Below, piece after piece: positions 1 to 11,436 of a stretch of DNA of 64,000 nt. Under the pieces are notes generated by a model. It did not search any database, was not told where the DNA came from, and saw only the letters and a program-made list of their open reading frames with translations. Source of the stretch: Monarcha castaneiventris obscurior (taxonomy: Eukaryota > Chordata > Aves > Passeriformes > Monarchidae). The stretch lies in the NCBI GenBank assembly GCA_026261815.1, contig JAMPIT010000417.1:8465501-8529500 (forward strand), in the 5' to 3' direction. The stretch's first letter is position 1, and each line of letters opens with the position of its first letter. The translations under genes and the position numbers were made by a program.

Positions 1-888
1 GGCTGAAGGTTATTTTTAAGAACTGGTTCAAACAGGCTACAATTGTCACCTGGTGTCTCCCACCCAGCCGAGTTGCTGGATCTAGATGTTCACAAGGCAG
101 CAAGCTCTTCCTGGTTGCAGTAGGGATAGTCCTTGTAGTCGTATGCCAGAGTTTGGGGTGGATATCAGCACAGTTCCTTGTCTTGGTTGGTCTCCCAGGC
201 AGCGTCACAAGGTGGGGGTAAAAGATGGGACACTCAAGCTGGAAAAGCTGCTGAGGGGGAGAGGGGAAGCCTGGGTGATGCTTCCGTAGCTGTGAGGCAT
301 CTGCAGCTGATGCAGCTTGTGAGCCAGTGTGTGATACCCTCCCTGCTCAGCTGTGTCACACATGGACTGGCTGTGGGGGCACCGGCAAGTGGGAGACAAG
401 CTCACACTTTCATGCTCAGTATCAGAGACTGCCAGGTCTAGCAACAGCTTTGCTCAAGCAAGGAGTGCAGGTGAAAGGCTCTTCCAGCTGCTCCTCAGCC
501 ACGTGGCATTTCAGCAATGCACAGCAAAATAAAAAAAAAAAAAGCAGTCTTTGCCAGGCCTTGATCTCTGTGTGAGACAGGCCAGGCCGCCAAGCAGCAC
601 ACAGCAGAAATCCCTGCTGGCAGAAGTGCCTTCAAACTCAGCAGCAGCCTGCATAAAGCCAGGGAACGTGTCATTTCTGCTTGGTCCAGGCCCCACATGG
701 GCAGAAGTCTTAAAAGAAAAGTAGCCACGCAGCTGACATCTAATAGGCCTGCCCATCCTTGGAGACGTAGAAAGTATTCTAAGCCAGTAATTTCATACCA
801 TGTTGGTGCTCTTGAGTAACAAGGGCTGGCTGTTACACAAGCCCTGTGCACAGACGTGGAATCCACAGGCTGGAAAAGATTCATCTAA

Positions 889-965
889 TCATAGAATCAC
901 AGAATAGTTCAGGTTTGAAGGGACCTTTAAAGGTCATCTGTTCTTCCCAACCTCCTCTGCTGCCC
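889..965 (-). mobile_element. CR1 LINE 3'-end fragment
   Basis: The plus strand begins TCATAGAATCACAGAAT and continues into a diverged form of the AGGGACCTTTAAAGGTCATC block. This is the reverse complement of the usual avian CR1 3' terminus, so the element lies on the minus strand. Only the last 70-80 bases are recognisable, which is typical of strongly 5'-truncated CR1 copies in birds. It has no coding capacity. Confidence 0.85.
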
Positions 966-1323
966 GGCCAGAGATGATCAGTGATCCTGGTACAGCAGAG
1001 TGACAGCTGCTGTTACGGGATGACCTGAGGGCACCACAAATCACTGAAGCAAAAAACCACCTTGCCACCTTTCCGTGTCTCAGGTGTACCCCTCCCCATT
1101 TACAGGCCCTTGGAAGGGCAAGGCAAAAGCACCCAGAAGCAGTCGGGCCGTGACAGAGAGGAGGCAAGTGCAGAGCAGTGCTGCTCATCCCTTCCCTGCT
1201 CTTCAAACACATGCGAGCTGTCTTTCCAAGGGTAGCAACAGCAGTAGCCAAAAGCCTGAACTTTGCTTCCAGAAAGAATCAGCTGTTGAGCTGAGCAAAT
1301 TGTGATGCTGTGCAGGGTGGGTG

Positions 1324-1380
1324 GAAGAAGGGAGGGAGGAAGGGAGGGAGGGAAGAAGGGAGAGAGGGAGGGAAGGAGAG
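1324..1380. repeat. Purine-rich GGGA/GGAA simple repeat
   Basis: Imperfect tandem GGGA and GGAA units run for about 57 bases on the plus strand. The minus-strand reading frame through it is an artefact rich in Pro, Ser and Leu. It is a simple repeat with no evident function. Confidence 0.85.
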
Positions 1381-4379
1381 CCAAGCCTGACACGGGCCAG
1401 AGCAGGAGGGGAGGCACTCACAAAGGCCTTGGAGGCAGGATGGAAAAGACAGTAATTACATAAGAGCACTTGGCGAGCATCTGGCTGGAGTCAGCTGGGT
1501 CCTGCCGGCCCTCCCTCCCTCCCGCGCTGCTAACCAGGAGCAGCTGAGGATACGGGATAGCGATAACTCAGCGCGGGACCCCTCCGCAGGGGAGCGGAGG
1601 TAAGAGGTGCCCCGCTTCCCCTCCCGGCTTGCGATGCTCTTCAAGAGTAGGGGCAGAGGAGTGGGGAGCACGGGGGAAGGAAAGGCAGCTGTGGTGGAGG
1701 AGAAGCGGTCAGGAAGGGGAAGAGAAGGGGCTCTTCCTCTGCCTCTTGGTGCAAATGATACCTTCAGTCCGGAGTTTGGTGAGGGAGGAGCTGTGAAGGG
1801 AGAGTGTTTGTGTGTGGATGTATGGGTGTATGTGCAACAGGGCAGACGATCCACGTGTGCCACAGGGGAGCTGAGCTGTGCACGGGGGCTAGAGACGGGA
1901 GAAAACATCCATTTCCTTCTCCATACCTCTGGTAGAGAGGGGTAATAGGGTGAATGCAGCCACTGAGGTGGAGACAGGCTTTGTCCCCCTACTTTGCCAG
2001 TGTTGTGGTGGTTACAGGAAAAGGGAGGAAATGGAGGACAAGGAAGCAGCTGCTTTTGAGCAGGGCTCCTTGCAGTATAATCTCGACAGTGCTTCCCTGG
2101 GCTGCCTCCAAGGCAAAGTGTGTGATGAGGGAGAGGGAAGATTGTTGGGCACACAAGGTGCCCTCAGGCTTGGACTATACTTTAAAGCATGGCTGGCACA
2201 GGTTTACTGGATCGAATTCTCAAAATCTCCTGCAGATGTGGCTGCCCTGGCAAAATATTGCTGGTACACACTGTTCCCTTCAGGGAGGAGGGCAATATTA
2301 CCCTAGCAAATGTGTCTTTACTGGCATAAACTTCTGCCCAGCTGGGCAATGCCACCAGGGCAAGTCTTTGTTTGCTGGCTCCTGGCAGGTCCCTATTCAG
2401 CCCAGATGAGACATTAAATACAAAGTCCTGCTCGCTCCCCACTGTGAGCTGTTCTCACAGTCAGATGAGACACAGGCAGAGGCCCCAGCTGATGAGGTTC
2501 CCCATGAAGAACATCTGCTTGGCTGTGAGCAGCTCAGGAGTGCAGATGGAAATGTGGGATGGAAACGAGGACAATGGCCTCCCTGCTACCTGTTTCCCTC
2601 GGAAAGGTGGAAGAGGCCAGGCATAAGGCCAAGAGCTGCAAAAGTGGGTAATGTCACGTTTGGAAATAAGCCAGGCAAGAAAACCTGAGAGAGGCACTGC
2701 AGTAGCTTTTTCGGGACACAGAGGAACTTTGTCTTCAGTGTCAGTCTCTAAGTCTTCATGCACCCCAGAAAATTTATTTGCCTTTAATAGTACTGTCAGC
2801 TGCCAAAACTCCCAGCAGCAGCAGCCAGGAGTAGACAACACAACAGCTCACAAAAAGCCACTTCTGTCAGCTGGCGAGGCTCCATCAGCAAGCAGTAGTG
2901 CCCTAACCTTTCCCCCTGCCTCTCATTTCCCAGAAGGGGAAACTGAGGCACGGGGCAAACGTGGGCAACTTGCAGTGGATTTCATCGCACGTCAGTGCTG
3001 GAGCCTGGTGAGGAGCTCACGCGCTCAGCAGTGAATTTCTCCTGCCCCAGCTGGAAGGCATGTTCACTCCATGTTCATTGAGCTCCAGGCTGACAGGCAG
3101 CCTGAGAATATCTCCAGGCCTCCCAGCCCCCATTCCTCCCTTCCCCCCCAGCTCACAGTACATATTTTCCCAGAGTTTTCCGCTTGCTTCTCCAGTGGTT
3201 CTGGGGTCCTGCCAAACGCCAGCCACTCTCTGGGAAGCGGGGCCTCCCATTCCTAAACCAAACAAATGGGAGAAGGGAAACGGGGAAAAAAAAAAAGTCC
3301 CAGCACACGCAGACACGCTCAAAACCCTATTCCCCTCAGAAACCTTGGAGCCTTTTGCAGCTCCTCTCGGAAACTGCAGGAGGCACAGTGCTGACTTGGC
3401 GTTTCTGGCCCCTGCAGAACAGAGCTTTTGTCCATCCTTCTTCCTGCCTCCCAAAGATCCCTGTGTGCACGCACCCCCTCCACACATACCCAGGGTATAA
3501 ATACCTAGGTCAGTTTTGGTGCCGGGTAGATTCTTCTAATCCTCTTCCCAACAGGCTCTGCAGTGTGAGAAAAGTCTCCTGTCTCTCCCACCCTGCATTC
3601 TTCTCCCCTCCAAAATGCCCTTCATTCCAGTGCTCTGGTGCAGCCACATCATGCTTACCCCAAAGGCACAAGCTTGTCAGCTTGGCGCCAAGCTGGGGAC
3701 AATGGTGACAGCCAGGATCTGTTTCCAGATCCCCAGTTTTGCTGGCAGGCAGCTCCCAGCAGCCAGGCTGTGCTTCAGACCAGGCACACCCCTCGCATCC
3801 AAAATGCTCGGCCCGGGACCTAAGCAGGGGACATGACCAGGGGATGACACGTGCTGGAGCACAAGGCTTGGGGCTCTGCCCAGGCAGAGGGGATGACCAG
3901 AGAGGGAAAAAACTGATGCCTCTCCCAGCTGGCAGCTGCTCCTGCTAGAAATATCATGCCTGGGGCAAGAGGCCACAGTGACGTGCAGAAAAAACAATGC
4001 AGGAGAGAATGAAAGATGAAGTTTGGGGACTGTGAGTGGGTCAGGCACAGCTGGGGAGAGAGCATGGCCAAGTGAAGGACTAATGCATGGGACAAGGGAC
4101 CAGCAGAGAGGACTGAGTGCCGAGTCCTGTCACATCCTGCCTGAAGGGAAGTCCGTCTCTTGCACCAATGTACTTTACCTCGTCCATCCTGAGATGCCAA
4201 GGGTAGGACACTGCCCTGCTGCTGCTCACCCCTTGCACAGGGCACAAGCTGTGCTGCCTGCATTTTGCTGGCTGGAAGTGAAAAAGCAGACAAAACACCA
4301 AACCAGCAACATGGACAAGGAAAAGGCGCTTCCTAGGAAAGAGTTAAAAAGACGCTGAAACCCAAACCGGTTTAGGATG

Positions 4380-4870
4380 GGAGAGCACCCAGAGCCAGGG
4401 AGGGAGAAGGAGGGAGAGGAGAGGGGAGGGAGCCGGTCCAAGCCCAGCTTGCGCACCCAGCCAGCAGTGCCTGTGCCAAGAGCCGGCTTCCTTCAAGCCA
4501 TGGGCCCGGGGGCCGGCCCTGCAGGCAGAGGGGAGCCGGCGAGCAGGGGCTGGGGAGCGCAGAGGGGAGCCCTCGGTGCCCGGGGTGAGCAGCCGCGCCG
4601 TGCCGGGGGGCAGGCAGCGGGATGGGGCACAGGCTGCCCGAGGGGCTTTCTCAGCTGCTCGGCGTGTCTGTCTTTCGTAAGCACACTTCTCTGCGAGCTG
4701 CAGAGCCTCCCGTCCTTCACCTCGGCAGCGAAGCAGCTCCCTCAGAGGCTGCGCTGGGGAGCCGGCCGTGCCCTTGGGAAGGTGCTGGGGAGTGCCTGGG
4801 CACCCACCGGGCTGTGCTGGGAGGGCGCCGGGACCGGGGGGGTTCGGTGCGGGAAAGGAGGGGGCTAAAT
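4380..4870 (+). promoter_or_regulatory. CpG-rich block, candidate C1QTNF6 promoter/first exon
   Basis: GC content and CpG frequency rise sharply compared with both flanks, with runs such as GGGCCCGGGGGCCGGCC and CAGCCGCGCCGTGCCGGG. The block ends about 0.6 kb before the acceptor that opens the first coding exon of C1QTNF6 (AG at 5445-5446). A good donor, CGGG/GTGAGC with the cut after 4584, lies inside it. I infer an unmethylated promoter with a non-coding first exon spliced to 5447. No TATA box or start site can be fixed by eye. Confidence 0.5.
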
Positions 4871-5059
4871 TCAAGTTCCCAGCCTGTAAGAGAAGAGGCG
4901 TCTCTGTCAAGAGATGTGGGTCAGGCTCCACCTGGCACATGGGGATTTTTGGGTTAGATTCCTACAAAGAGTTGATACACAGTGATAGGAGGGCTGGAGG
5001 ATTTTTTTGCAGCGCTTCCCACAGATTGAGCAGCCTGCCAGAGCATGCTTTTGCTAAAG

Positions 5060-5127
5060 AACTCTTGAGGTTGGACTCAATGACCCTAGAGGTCTTTTTC
5101 AACCTTAAGAGCTCTACGATTCTGTCT
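5060..5127 (+). mobile_element. CR1 LINE 3'-end fragment
   Basis: The block GAGGTTGGACTCAATGACC, followed by AGAGGTCTTTTTCAACC and a degraded ATTCTATG-type tail (CTCTACGATTCTGTC), is the sense-strand 3' end of an avian CR1 LINE. Weaker similarity reaches back to about 5020. It sits in the presumed first intron of C1QTNF6, in the same direction as the gene. Confidence 0.85.
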
Positions 5128-5452
5128 CCTTCCTCTATCCCAAACTGGGGACTGAATATTCTAGTGGCTTTAATGGTTTGCCTAGTCAGCATCAAGCCTT
5201 CTTCCAGGGTCAGCACGAAGTCTCCACTGGCCTGGACAGAAGGGCGTGGGGCATCCTCTTGGGCCATGTGGTTGCTACTCAGATTGCAGCCTTGAACAAG
5301 CATGTAAACTGCCTCCACAGGACAATGCCATTTCATCCCACCCCTGGCTCCAGCCACAGAAAGATGTTTTATCATGATCTCTGTTCCATCCCTTATGACC
5401 TCCCCCTTCTTTTACCTCACTCTGGCACTTCCTCGTATCTTCCCAGGTCACC

Positions 5453-7660
5453 ATGGACATAACCTACCTGCGCACATCCCTGACCTTCCTTTTTCTCCCT
5501 CTTGTTGTGTTTGGGGCACCCGCTGATGAACCCAACCTCACAGAACCAGGCCCTGGTGCTTGCAAGCGCTGTTGTGACTCACTGGACTCTTCCACAGATA
5601 CCCCACCAGTCCCTCCCAGCCACCACCACTTTCCCTACCCAGTGCCAGAGGTCCGTCCCTATATCAACATCACCATTCTGAAGGGTAAGTCTTTGCCCCG
5701 GGATGCCAAGGCCGGCTCAGGGGCTGATGGCATTGCAGTGGAGGTGACAGCTGGATTGCTGGCATGCTGGTTGTGCTGACAGGCCACCAGGAGCCATCCT
5801 GGAGGAGAAGTGGCCACACAAACCGTGCCCAGGCTCTAGGTGTTTTGTGCTGCCATGAGTAGCCTGGGGGCATGGAAGTCAGTCCGAATCCCTGCTGTGA
5901 TCTCTGTGTCTCAGGATGCTGCCTGCTACCGACTCTTCCTCCCTGCTAACACAGTGACAGCCTCTTGCCAAGCTGGGAGGACACATTCCTTACCTTACCT
6001 CAGAGCTACAGAGTCCTGTAGTGCCTAAGGGAAGGAACACTCCTCATCAACTGCAGAATGTTTGGAGGGCATTGGTACCCAGGGAGGCTGGGGGAAACCT
6101 TCTCCAGCTCTGCGGGTCACATGCATTTAGGAGCAGGAGCAGGTCAAAGAGAAGCAGCAGCTATTTGCAAGCACCTCCAGGCTAAACTGGCAGTGACCCC
6201 CAGCTCATTCCACCCTCCAGTGGCTGGCTTGGCTAAGGGAAAGCGTTCCCTATTTTAGATCAGCTCCTCCCTTCACGACTCCCCTTTTAGCCTTTGCTGT
6301 GGGCAAAAGCCTGTTCCCAGCTGGATGCTGCCACTCTCTTCTTGTAGCTCTGTGGTTCGTCTGGGTTAGCTGGGCAGATGCTCTGCCTTCCCTGCCCTGC
6401 CTGGAAGTAGCTGCAATCCACCAAAGCTCAGAAGGGCGGATGGAGGCCTAGACTGGAGTGGGGTGTCATTGGAGGACCTGCAATACTGTGCAGGGGATGG
6501 AGAGAAGGAAAAGAACAAGACACGAAGTTTGAATGCTGTCGCTTTGTGCTGGAGGCTGCTCTGAGCACCATTTCTTCTCTGTATACACAAAGTACGTTCT
6601 GGTGCTGGTGTCTCTCTGTATTGAGGCCTGCCCAAGTGTGTGATGGGCAGTGCACACACCCAGGTTAGAACTGCAGGATTAATGATACAAGATGCCCAAA
6701 GCATGCCAGGGTTGTCAGAGTACCATCCCTCTAACTTGCAGTGCTCCATCTGCCCTGTCCAGCTTGGATCTTTTCCCTCTGACCCACCCCATGTAACCCT
6801 CCCTAATCATATTCCCCCAACAGGTGTTCGCAGTTCTTCCCCTTCTCCAGCCTACAGCAAGAACAGTGTGCATGCTGTGTGGATTATTGGGTTGTAGGAG
6901 AGGTGTGTAGGAGGGCAGGGCTGTGCTGGAGGTAAAGGAGTGTGGGGGAGGAAGAAGAGATCAAGAGCCCCAGTGGTGCTCTCAGAAGTGTTCCTTCCTC
7001 TGGCTTTGCCCCGTTCTTGTGCAATCCTCTGCCTCCTCGTTAGCCTTTCTCACCACCACTTCCACATCTTCTGGTATCACACAGGAGTTGTGTCCTCTGC
7101 TTCCTCCTGTAGGAGAGAAAGGAGACCGGGGAGAGCCTGGGATGCCGGGGAAATGGGGCAAAGAAGGACCACGAGGCGAGCGGGGTGCCCAGGGCCAGAA
7201 AGGCAGTAAGGGACAGATGGGCACGGCGGGAGACCCCTGCAAGCACCAGTACGCCGCCTTCTCCGTCGGTCGCAAGAAAGCCCTGCACAGCAGCGAGGGC
7301 TTCCAGGTCCTGATCTTTGACACCGTCTTCGTCAACCTCTACAGCCACTTCGACATGTTCAATGGCAAATTCTACTGCTCAGTGGGCGGACTTTACTACT
7401 TCAGCCTCAATGTCCACACCTGGAACTTCAAGGAGACCTACATGCACATCATGCACAATGAGGAAGAGGCGGTCATCCTGTACGCCCAGCCCAGTGACCG
7501 CAGCATCATGCAGAGCCAGAGCCTCATGCTGGAGCTCCAGGAAAATGATGAGATCTGGGTGAGGCTCTACAAGCGGGAGCGGGAGAATGCCATTTACAGT
7601 GATGATGTTGATGTGTACATCACCTTCAGCGGGTACTTGGTCAAGCCCAGCACTGAATAA
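5453..7660 (+). CDS. C1QTNF6: Complement C1q/TNF-related protein 6 (CTRP6), complete CDS
   Basis: There are two coding exons, 5453-5684 and 7113-7660. The acceptor CTTCCCAG precedes 5447, the ATG sits in an ideal context (GTCACCATGG), the intron is GTAAGT...TGTAG in phase 1, and TAA is at 7658. The product is 259 aa. Residues 1-21 are a hydrophobic signal peptide. CKRCCDS (37-43) is a short Cys cluster that probably links chains. PYINITIL carries an N-glycosylation site. Residues 78-119 hold 14 uninterrupted Gly-X-Y triplets, and about 122-259 is a C1q globular head with FSVGRK, FVNLY, IMHN and NAIYS blocks. Human CTRP6 (278 aa) has the same layout, and identity is high in the head. Family knowledge: secreted trimeric adipokine-like protein that modulates inflammation and the alternative complement pathway. 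CTRP1 and CTRP2 are the nearest alternatives, but the [10 protein letters not shown] linker and the synteny favour CTRP6. Confidence 0.95.
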
Positions 7661-7711
7661 CTGCCTCTCCTCTTCCTTGGGGCCTCTTAGGCCTTTTCCT
7701 TCATACTCTCT

Positions 7712-7712
<1 letters not shown>

Positions 7713-7747
<35 letters not shown>
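7713..7747 (+). repeat. (TC)n microsatellite in C1QTNF6 3' UTR region
   Basis: An almost uninterrupted CT dinucleotide run of about 35 bases begins some 50 bases after the C1QTNF6 stop codon. It is probably part of the 3' UTR. It creates a spurious Glu/Arg frame on the minus strand. Confidence 0.95.
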
Positions 7748-8473
7748 ACTGCCCGTAACCACTGCAAATCACTTGGAAATGGGCCTGTCAAATCTCAGGC
7801 ACTGAGTGTGAAACTTGCCACACTGGCTCCCACCTCACGCTCTCTTGTAGCCAGACCTGTATCTGCCCACTTTACATCATGACACTACCCCCTCTTGCCC
7901 CCCACCTTATAACCCCAATTTAGGTTATCGGCTTCTTCTCAATCTGCCATGAGCTGCCTCTGGCATTTAGGGTTCTAGAGCAAGAGGAAAGCTAAAATGC
8001 TGCTCCTGGGCCTGTGTCCCTCCTTGGGACTTCGTACACAAAGGAGTCCTGTGGAAAGGGCTGGAAAGTCCCCACTGCTGAGGTACATTCTGGCTCCTCT
8101 CCATCCCAACTAGACATACCACTTTTGCAGCCTGAAACATGGTCTTAATGTCACCTCTGATATCTGTAGTCCAGAGAGCGGACTGGGGTCTGATGGTCTC
8201 CTGTAGCACAAGGAAGATGTAGGGGCACTGAGAGAGGATATTGTCTTTCCAAAAAGGGAACTGTTGGCCTTCTAAACTGGCTCTTCTTAGACACCCTTCT
8301 GTGTCACGGAGTCCAGGTTGGCTGTCAAACCTAGACCTGGTGGGATCTTCCTCCTCTGTGCCAGCTCTAGCTCTTCAAAGAGATGAAGGGCAAGACACCT
8401 GGCCAAGCCCTTCTTGGGCATCTGCCATTGATGCAGGAGAGGCGACCATTCTGTTCCCACTGGGGATCACCAG

Positions 8474-8479
<6 letters not shown>

Positions 8480-8504
<25 letters not shown>
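8480..8504 (+). repeat. (GA)n microsatellite
   Basis: A perfect GA run of about 25 bases lies about 730 bases downstream of the (TC)n run and is complementary to it. If both lie in one transcript they could pair. Otherwise it is an ordinary simple repeat. Confidence 0.95.
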
Positions 8505-10974
8505 AAACCTTGGACATCTCCCTCCCACACCTCCCATGGGGGCCTACTCAGCCTTGGCTCCTCAGCTATGGGAAGCTGGTCCAGAGAGCGAACCCGAATC
8601 TGCTCTCCTTTGCCAGAGGTGTCATTTCATTGTCCTCCTGAAGGTGGTTCTCCCACACTGGTATTGAAGGACCGCTGTTTCAGGGCCTGAGCTCGAGGCT
8701 GTGGGGGCAGTTGCAGTCAAATCAATTCCAAACCTGGACAGGCTGCCACTTCTTTGCCTCTGTGATGGAGAAGAGATAGAGGTGCGACTACAGCACCTTG
8801 CCCAAGGGTTAAAAGCTTCCCTGCCGTGTGTTCCGTGCCCTTTTCTGGCAATCTCATCAGAGTAACTGAGAAAAGCACGCGGCTAAAACAAACCCTCGCT
8901 CTTTTTGTCAGGTTGGAGATGTCGCAGTGAGAAAGGAATGCCAGTGGTAGGGTTTTCTAGTACTATTTATATTGGTCTCACACTGCTCCCACTTGCATCC
9001 CTCTGGAGGGCATGCTGCAGCCCTGGGGGGAGCAGGTGAGGCTGGCTCAGCACTTTAGGAAACCTACTTCCACATGTTGTGATGCTCCCATAAACAGCAG
9101 TGCCAAGACTTGTCTCTTTTTCGAGTCTCAGGGCAGGACAAGCAGGAGAAACACAGGCATTTCTCCTCTGCTCATCACTGATCATGAAATCTTCTGACTT
9201 ACCTGGGTTCTGCTGTCTCATGGTCTGTGCCTCTAGCCCCTGGGACTACCAGGGCTCTCCCATAAGAAATGTGCATCATTGTACAGGGTTAGGTCAGGCA
9301 CACACAGCCTGGGATTGCAAAGGAGCAGGGACCAAGGCTAAATATTAAAAATGACCTTGAAAAAATTGCAGGGCATTTTCTCTCTTATCCTGTTTACTTA
9401 CTCTCTGCACTTTTCTAAGGAAGCTGTTCAGACTGTAGTGAGTTTCAGGAACTTTGCTCTGGATCCTCCCCACCACTGTCAGTGAGGCAATGAGTATAAA
9501 AACAAAGTTTCACTAAGGCAAGGCTGTTTTTTTCACAGAGAAACATGTGATGGAGGGATCATGGAAACTAAAGGAGACTGTGGGTTTCTTCCTCTCCCTT
9601 AGCAGGTCAAGTGTGTGGAATTGCTCAGAGACAGGATTTCAGATAGCAGAGGAAGCAGAGAGCTGGAGGTAGTGCTTGGGACTGAATCCCTTTCTCCCTT
9701 CCTCAACAGGCTGCAAACCCAGACATAGTCTATTTACAGTGTATAGTGCCCCATGCCTCCCTGAAGAGAAGCAAGCCTCTCTAACACCAATTATCTCCAT
9801 AAACAAGCTTCCTTCTTCCTCCTTTCCTGTTTGGTGGTTGAATGCTGGTGACAGGTCTCCTGTGCTACCCATGAGCAGCCAGAGGGTGCCTGATGCACAT
9901 GAGAGAGGAGGGCAGGGGGACCAAAGGGTGTGTTTAACAGGCTTCTGGTGCTAAACAAGATGGCATTCCCTTGGTGCTAAATCAGATTTCAGGAGTATTG
10001 GGTGCTTTCTGGAAGGTGTAGTAGGCTGAGTTGTGATGTACTCTGGAATTAATGGTGCTTTATGTAACAAAACCAAACAAACTCCAAGAACTTTTGTACA
10101 TATATATTTTTTCAGTGGTATTAAACTTTTTTCCTTGGTTGTTTTGCACTTAAATCTGTTTTTCCCTCCCAACCTATTCCTGCTAGCTGTGGTTGTTGAT
10201 GAATGGTGTGACGGAAAAGGCACTGACCTGAAATTGACAGGTACAAAGTCCAACTCAGCTCTGAAACTTCCCTGGGTAATCCTTGGCAATCTTGTGTCTG
10301 TTTCCCTTGTGAAGAACCATTACCTTAAAATATTTACTGCTTGAACACTTCTAATTATGACAACCCTCTTCTTTTTGCTGGAAATGTTTTCAGGAAATTC
10401 AAAAAGGATTCTTTGGACATTACAAAAAAAATCCCAGGGCAGTACAATGGGTTGTGTGAGTAGGCTTCAAGTGCTTAATTATATGGAGGAAGGCTGTGTT
10501 AGTGTTGGAGTTCTCTTAAGGGAGATCAGATCCTTTATCTTACAGAATTATTAGCACATTCTTCTATCAAGTACTTGGTAAGCACGAGTGTTTTCTGTTT
10601 TCCCTGTGACATTTCTCTTTTCTCTGCCAAGAGCTGAAGGCCAGGAAGCACGGGGTAGGAGGGATAGTAAACCCTGTTTGGTTGGACACTTGTGCTTCCT
10701 AACACTGGAATGAGTGGGAGTTCCAGAGTTAAGCTGGGCATGCATACTTGGAAGACCTGTGGATTATAAGAAAGGCCTGAGATTCAGGTCAGAGGTGGAA
10801 AGACAAGTGGCAATTGCCCATAAAGCTGGGGGGAAAGGGAAGACTTGTGGAGTGGAGACTTGTAAGCTTGAGTGAAAGATCTAGAAGGAGTAGAATCCCA
10901 AGGACAGGGAGATGCCTTTTGGGGTCTCAGCCCATGTCCAAGAGGGACATGGGGTTTTGTTTATCATCTTTGGA

Positions 10975-11031
10975 TTGAGGGGACTCCTACTCAGTTAGAA
11001 GGGTTGAGGGGACTCCTACTGAGGTAGAAGG
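10975..11031 (+). repeat. 29-bp tandem duplication
   Basis: Two adjacent copies of a 29-base unit begin TTGAGGGGACTCCTACT at 10975 and 11004. They differ at a few positions (CAGTTAGAAG against GAGGTAGAAG). It is a small local duplication without coding content. Confidence 0.85.
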
Positions 11032-11412
11032 ACAGACAAAAAACCAAGATGAAGTGCCCATATAGGACCTTCTGTTTTGAGTTTAATTTGCCTTCACATA
11101 GTTTCTCCTGTGGTTTGATGTGTTCCAGACACTTCATTTGGCAAAGGGTGGAATACATAATCATACACATCTCTACAGGCCTCTTTGGTCCTGTGTCAGG
11201 CCCAGAGCAAGGGCTATATATATCCTAGCAAATGCAATATTTTGTCAGGTCAGAGCCCAGCCTTCTTCCCATTTTTTATTTACTTCTGAGGAAGCAGATA
11301 AAAACATGTCCTCAGGAAGTGTAGTGGTTGTTTGTGTATGTTCCTGTTCCTTGAGGTGAGATGCTGGCAGATTGGAAGTGACTTCGTCACACTTACAAAA
11401 GGTGACGGAAGA

Positions 11413-11436
11413 AGGGAGGGAGGGAGGGAGGGAGGA
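11413..11436. repeat. (GGGA)n simple repeat
   Basis: Several perfect GGGA tetramers are followed by GGAGTGGGGG. The four-G-rich spacing could allow a G-quadruplex on the plus strand, but this is only a base-composition remark. Confidence 0.8.

Larger units (their letters stand above)
1..4379. other. Non-coding 5' spacer left of C1QTNF6
   Basis: I see no exon of a recognisable protein here. The open frames are short or low in complexity and none carries a domain signature. The stretch holds one CR1 end (about 889-965), a purine-rich GGGA/GGAA tract (about 1324-1380) and a moderately CpG-containing segment around 1500-1740. That segment has a donor-like GGAG/GTAAGAG near 1599, so an untranslated exon is conceivable but unproven. 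In human the next gene on this side is SSTR3, as I recall; no SSTR3 coding sequence is visible. Confidence 0.6.

Noticed and set aside
1456..2154. 232-codon open frame on the minus strand
   Set aside because: It is rich in Pro, Ser and Leu, runs over purine-rich repeat DNA, has no domain or splice support, and overlaps a GC-rich area where stops are rare.
4344..4940. 198-codon open frame on the minus strand over the CpG block
   Set aside because: Its length is explained by high GC content. The composition is Ala, Pro, Gly and Arg with no recognisable motif.
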